A stretch of DNA of 21,809 nt from contig NW_008246134.1 in assembly GCF_000281045.1 (NCBI RefSeq), forward strand, positions 34,758-56,566, written 5' to 3'. A program made the position numbers and the translations under genes. Every line of letters begins with the position of its first letter. Positions within the stretch are counted from its first letter, which is position 1. The notes beneath the pieces were generated by a model that was given only the letters and a program-made list of their open reading frames with translations, was not told the origin of the DNA and did not search any database. The DNA comes from Saprolegnia diclina VS20 (lineage: Eukaryota; Oomycota; Saprolegniomycetes; Saprolegniales; Saprolegniaceae). Of the stretch, positions 17,863-21,809 are shown piece after piece.

Positions 17863-20800
17863 TTAGAGCTCGTTGCTGAAGCGAGGCACGCCGCTCGGGC
17901 GGCGGTCCACGGCCGCCTCCGACTTGAAGATGCCTTTTCCAAAGTACTCTGCAATCGTGTTGAAGCCGTCGGCCGCCGTCTCGAGCTACACATGCCCATG
18001 AGATCTCTACAATCACCGACACGACGTACTTGGTTGAAAAACTGCTCGTGGTTGCCAGCCTTGACTTCGAGCGACTGCTTCAAGCTCAACAAGTGGCGGT
18101 GCTCGGGCGCACACGTGATACACTCGCGCTCCGTCTCGGAAATGCAATTCTACGACACGTTCGTCCAAGATTGTCGATGCAAGTACGTACTTGGTGGAAC
18201 GAGTGGCCGCACATGAAATGCACCACAGGTAGATCCAAGTCGTGGCTGCAGAGGTCGCACTTGGTGGCTTGGAAGACCATCGCCTTGGACGAGAGACCGG
18301 CCATTTGCGTGCGCATCTTGGCCGTGTCTTGCTTGTACTTTTTGATCTCGTCGCTGTCGGCGTCAATGTGCGCCTGGTCCTTCTTGAGCTGGCTCACGAC
18401 GTACGGCCGCACGACCGAGAGCGGCATCTCGCGCGATTGGCTCAAGATCGACACCTACAGCCCACACGTATCAACTTGATAGCTCGATACTATAATGCGA
18501 CGCACCACTTGAAGCGGCGGAATCTGCAACGTCGGCGTCACGTCCACGAGCGCGAGCAGCTGCTTGAGCTCGCTCCACTCGTCCGTCGAGCGCACCGACG
18601 AGCCTTTGGGATACGGTCCGCGCTCGGCAAAGTACCGCAGCGCCAGCAGCCAGAGATTGCTGTCGGTTTGCTGCTTGACGAGCTCGAGCACAGCCGCGTC
18701 TTCGCCCTCTTCCATGTGGTGCTGCAGGAGCATGTGGTACATGTGCAGCTTCTGGTACAGATACCGCTTGCCCTGCTTGAGCCCGTGCATCTGCATCAAA
18801 ATGAGCGCGTGGTCTTCGTCGTACTTGACGCGCGGGTTGTCGAGGAGCGAGAGGACCGCGGCTTCGGTCGTCACGGGCGACGGCGCTTCGTGCACTTCCG
18901 GCTCTTCGCTGTCGTCGTCCTTGGGCACGTCGCGCTTGTGCGTGTCGTTGAGGACCATCTCGAGCAGCGTGTTGCCAATCGACGTGTTGCTGACGCTTTC
19001 GACTTGGACAATGTACTCGAGAAACTCGCGAAGTTGCGTGCGGTGCGACACAAAGAGGTGCAAAAAGTCACCTAGACACGCCACCTTAGCTCTCGCCACC
19101 ATGCTCGTCGCCGTACCAGGGTCCGACTTGGCGTTGGTCGTAGCCGAGAAGCGACCCGTGCACAGCTGCTGGAGAAGCTCTGTCGTCGGGCCCGGGAGAT
19201 GCGTCACAAGCGTGCGGCCATATTTGCGCAGATTCATATCGGCCTCGGCAAACGACAGTCCTATCGGTCGCTTTATAAACATGTCGCATAGTCTTTTCGA
19301 GAACGTACCGCGAATGTAGTCGAGGGCATCGGCGACACGGGCGTGCTCGGCGTCGCTGAGGGTATCCGAGATGCGGTCGAGTTGGATCTTGAGGTACCAC
19401 GAGTGCTCGGCGTGCTTTCTCGCGAGCGCGAGCGCGTGCTGCGGGTAGTTTTCACGCAAGACCGTCAGCGCCGTCTCGACGTCGAACGTGAGCGCTTGCG
19501 GCGTGCCTTCCTTGGCGTTGCTGCCATCGTCGTCAATGAGCAGGAACGCATCGAGCTTCTTGACGTCCTTGAGCTTGGTGTAGCACTATATCAATCTTTC
19601 AAATCGTCAACGTGTCAAGGCCATCAGACGCACGTTGAGGAGGAGCGTCGTGTGTTCGGCGGTCGCAAAGGCCTTGGTGTGCAGCGTCTCGAGGTACGTC
19701 GTGAGGTTGTGGATGCGCTGCGCGTCCAAGAAGCGGCGAATCACGTACGACGGCTCGACGTGTCCTAACCCATGTCTCTCGCAATTACACGAGACAGCGG
19801 TTATCTACCGATCGTGCGCGCATACTGGCGCAAGCTGCCGTCGTAGTCGCCCTTGTTGTAGAGGAAGTCGCCATACATGCGGAAGATGTCCATGATGCTC
19901 GAGAGGTCGTAATTCGAGCTAAACGCAAGCGAAATCGCGATCGGGTACAGGTTCTTGTCAAAGAGAATGCTGAGCTTGGACGCCGTGTCCTTCTCGCTCA
20001 ACCGGTAGACCTAACGCCATCAATTCGCCACAAATTTTGAGAAAACTAAAGTCGCCATACCGAGCCAAACGACGTGACGACAAAGACGGCGCCAAATTCG
20101 CTCACAACGTGCCGAATCTCTTCGACTTCTTCGTACCCAAAGCGCGTAGCGACCACGTTCCGGGACGACGCGCCTACATGCCAACGTCCAAGCTCAGAAA
20201 ACGAACACGACGATAGCTGTGTACCCGGCAGCGCCTTGGCCGTGTTGGTGAGGATCCAGTTGAACGCAATGCACTTGTTTTGGAGATCGTAAATGTTGAG
20301 CTGGTTGCGACCTACATAAAAAAATTGCCATAAAAAATTCGGAAAATTTCCTGAAATATGGTGAAAAATGGTGACAATACCGCGCGAATCGGCGTGCGCG
20401 ACAAGCAAATAGTGCTTGAAGAACCCAAGGTACTTTTTGTCGCCTTCGAAACCAAAGCACCCAGTGCGGTCCTCGGGCGTGTAAAAGTACACGGCGTCCG
20501 TCTGGCCCATGCACATGTCGCCGTCGTCGTTGACGCAGCCGCAGTGCAGCGCGACGCCTGCACAAGCCGATGAGATCCCACAAACCAGCGGTATAAGTCG
20601 CACCGCGCTCGTCGAGCACGACGGATCGGGGCATGAGGCTGTTCTTGGACTTGACGTCGTCGCAGTGGTAGCACGTGAGACCGCGCTTCGTGGCCGCGTA
20701 CAAGTAGAGCGCGTTCTCTGTCGACGTCTTGCCCGGGCCGGCCGCGGGCTTGGGTTTCATGGCAAAGCTCAGGTTCGTCACAGGCGAGTTGATGGCCGAC

Positions 20801-21640
20801 TGCAACAGCAATGGCGGGCCACCACCCGACATGCCCGGCGCACGACGCTACATGCATGTCGTTGTAGGTGAATGCGGTGCACAGTCGTACCTTCATTTCG
20901 CTCCGGAACAAGATGATGGCGCCATTGCTCAGGCCTACGGCGATCTGCGACGCGTCTTCCGAGACGGCAAAGGCCGTGACGGCTTCCTCGGGAAACTACA
21001 TAGTCCATGAGAGGCGATGGATCATGGATGTTGGCGACCTTGGCAAAGATCTTGAGCTGCAAAATGAGCTTGGGTTTGCCTTCGCGATCCTGCTGGTCCG
21101 TGCGCCACATCTTGACGAGCGCCGTGCTGTTCTGGACGCTGCCCGTCGACGTGTACATTTGTTGCTGTCCATCATGGCGCATGAGTTGGCGTCGATGCCA
21201 TGAATCATGTACCTCGTCTGTCTGCGCCTGCGTGCGGTTGGCCTCTGCGACGGCTTTGGACGACTGGATCAAGTCGGGGTCGCGCGGATCCTTGCCGTCG
21301 CCGATCGAGACCAAGACGTTGGTCTTTTTCATCTGCCCACGACGCCATGAGGCCAGGATCGTGCGAGACGCGAGCGTACCATGACGACGTGCGAGACAAA
21401 GTGGTCGTGGGCGCGGAACGCACGCGTCTCGAGCTGGCGGTTGGCCATGTGGATCTGGCCTTGGGCGTCGCCGACGATCAAGAGACCGCGGTTGCCGCTC
21501 ATGCACGTCACGTCGACGCCCTACGCATGGTTGGCCTCGTCGTCTTGGCGGCGATAGGACGCATGTACCCGCAGCCAGTTGCCATTGCCGTCCTTGAGGA
21601 GGTCGCGGTCAAAGAAGTTGAATCGCCGCCACTGCGCCAT
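17863..21640 (-). CDS. VPS11: Vacuolar sorting protein VPS11 (HOPS/CORVET core subunit), 17 exons
   Basis: Exons (descending): 21640-21569, 21520-21380, 21332-21213, 21164-21039, 20995-20891, 20847-20604, 20557-20381, 20311-20225, 20173-20061, 20010-19809, 19764-19634, 19585-19309, 19260-19117, 19071-18506, 18454-18191, 18149-18030, 17985-17863. Total 1003 aa (human 941). VPS11 is a class C Vps subunit of the HOPS and CORVET tethers on endosome and vacuole membranes. It begins MAQWRRFNFFDRDLLK, the family start. A beta-propeller follows with YFYTPEDRTGCFGFEGDK and NIYDLQNK, then clathrin-like repeats (MYGDFLYNKGDYDGSLRQYA, EPSYVIRRFLDAQRIHNL, AEHSWYLKIQLD). A RING-H2 finger closes it (C901, C904, C917, H919, H922, C925, C933, C936), then the IAEYFGKGIF tail. 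An acidic insert near DDDSEEPEVHE is absent from the human protein. One donor (gtcgcc at 21038) is non-standard. Confidence 0.95.
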
Positions 21641-21809
21641 GCTGCGGCCGAAGGAAGGAGCTGACTTGTGCTTGCGAAATGCTCGGCTCGCAACCAGACT
21701 TGATGTTTGTATCGGGCAATAACCTGTAATAATACATATGTTTGGGTATACATTTTGAAGGTGTTTTCGGATATGGCAACTTCAATGCGCCAGCTCGTGC
21801 ATCATACAG
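21641..21809 (-). other. VPS11 5' flank
   Basis: The right end of the window is the upstream region of VPS11. An upstream ATG at about 21753 (- strand) opens a frame that overlaps the VPS11 start out of frame. A TATCCGA near 21768-21774 resembles the element seen before other genes but differs at the last base and lies farther away (about 130 nt). An AG within TATTATTACAG could be a 5'-UTR splice acceptor. Confidence 0.35.

Noticed and set aside
1-21809. tRNA genes, rRNA, CRISPR arrays, retroelements or virus-derived genes
   Set aside because: I looked for T-loop motifs, direct-repeat arrays, reverse transcriptase and capsid-like motifs and terminal repeats by eye, and found none convincing.

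Overview
The window is nuclear DNA of a compact-genomed eukaryote, most likely an oomycete (a Saprolegniales-type stramenopile is my best guess). Coding regions are GC-rich with strong third-position bias. Introns are tiny (nearly all 41-53 nt) with mostly GTAC-type donors and TAG acceptors. Genes lie a few tens to about 1000 bp apart on both strands. Several conserved eukaryotic genes can be assembled exon by exon, with every junction keeping frame. I see no tRNA, rRNA, CRISPR array, retroelement or virus-derived element.

Left part (1-8750): a small hypothetical gene (+, 105-884) is followed by two large paralogous genes on the - strand, gene A (1493-5192, 1216 aa) and gene B (5823-8748, 944 aa). 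Both encode a conserved N-terminal domain with a possible chromo-like core, a disordered acidic linker, a compact PHD-type zinc finger like that of SIZ-family SUMO ligases, ankyrin-like repeats, and a degenerate HECT-like C-terminal domain in which the catalytic cysteine is missing. Gene A also carries three candidate SUMO-interacting motifs. This tandem pair is the strongest candidate for something undescribed.

Right part (9700-21809): a dense housekeeping block. RPB4 (RNA polymerase II subunit, +) is tail-to-tail with TRMT11 (tRNA m2G10 methyltransferase, -). Then come a coiled-coil protein of unknown function (-), a mitochondrial Mpv17/PMP22-family membrane protein (+), BUD32 (KEOPS kinase, +), a small prothymosin-like acidic protein (-), WSS1 (SUMO/p97-linked DNA-protein crosslink protease, +) and a complete 17-exon VPS11 (HOPS/CORVET subunit, -). 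WSS1 and VPS11 stop codons are 32 bp apart; RPB4 and TRMT11 stop codons are 43 bp apart.

Five of the housekeeping genes share a TATCCGG/CCGGATA element at about -35 to -90 from the ATG, which looks like a common promoter or 5'-leader element. Other non-coding structure includes a near-perfect 55-bp palindrome upstream of RPB4, a perfect 13-bp hairpin in the 3' flank of the first gene, and a TATCCATC-type microsatellite between genes A and B. The genes do not form an operon-like unit. Two act in tRNA modification (TRMT11, BUD32), and gene A and WSS1 both point towards SUMO/ubiquitin biology.
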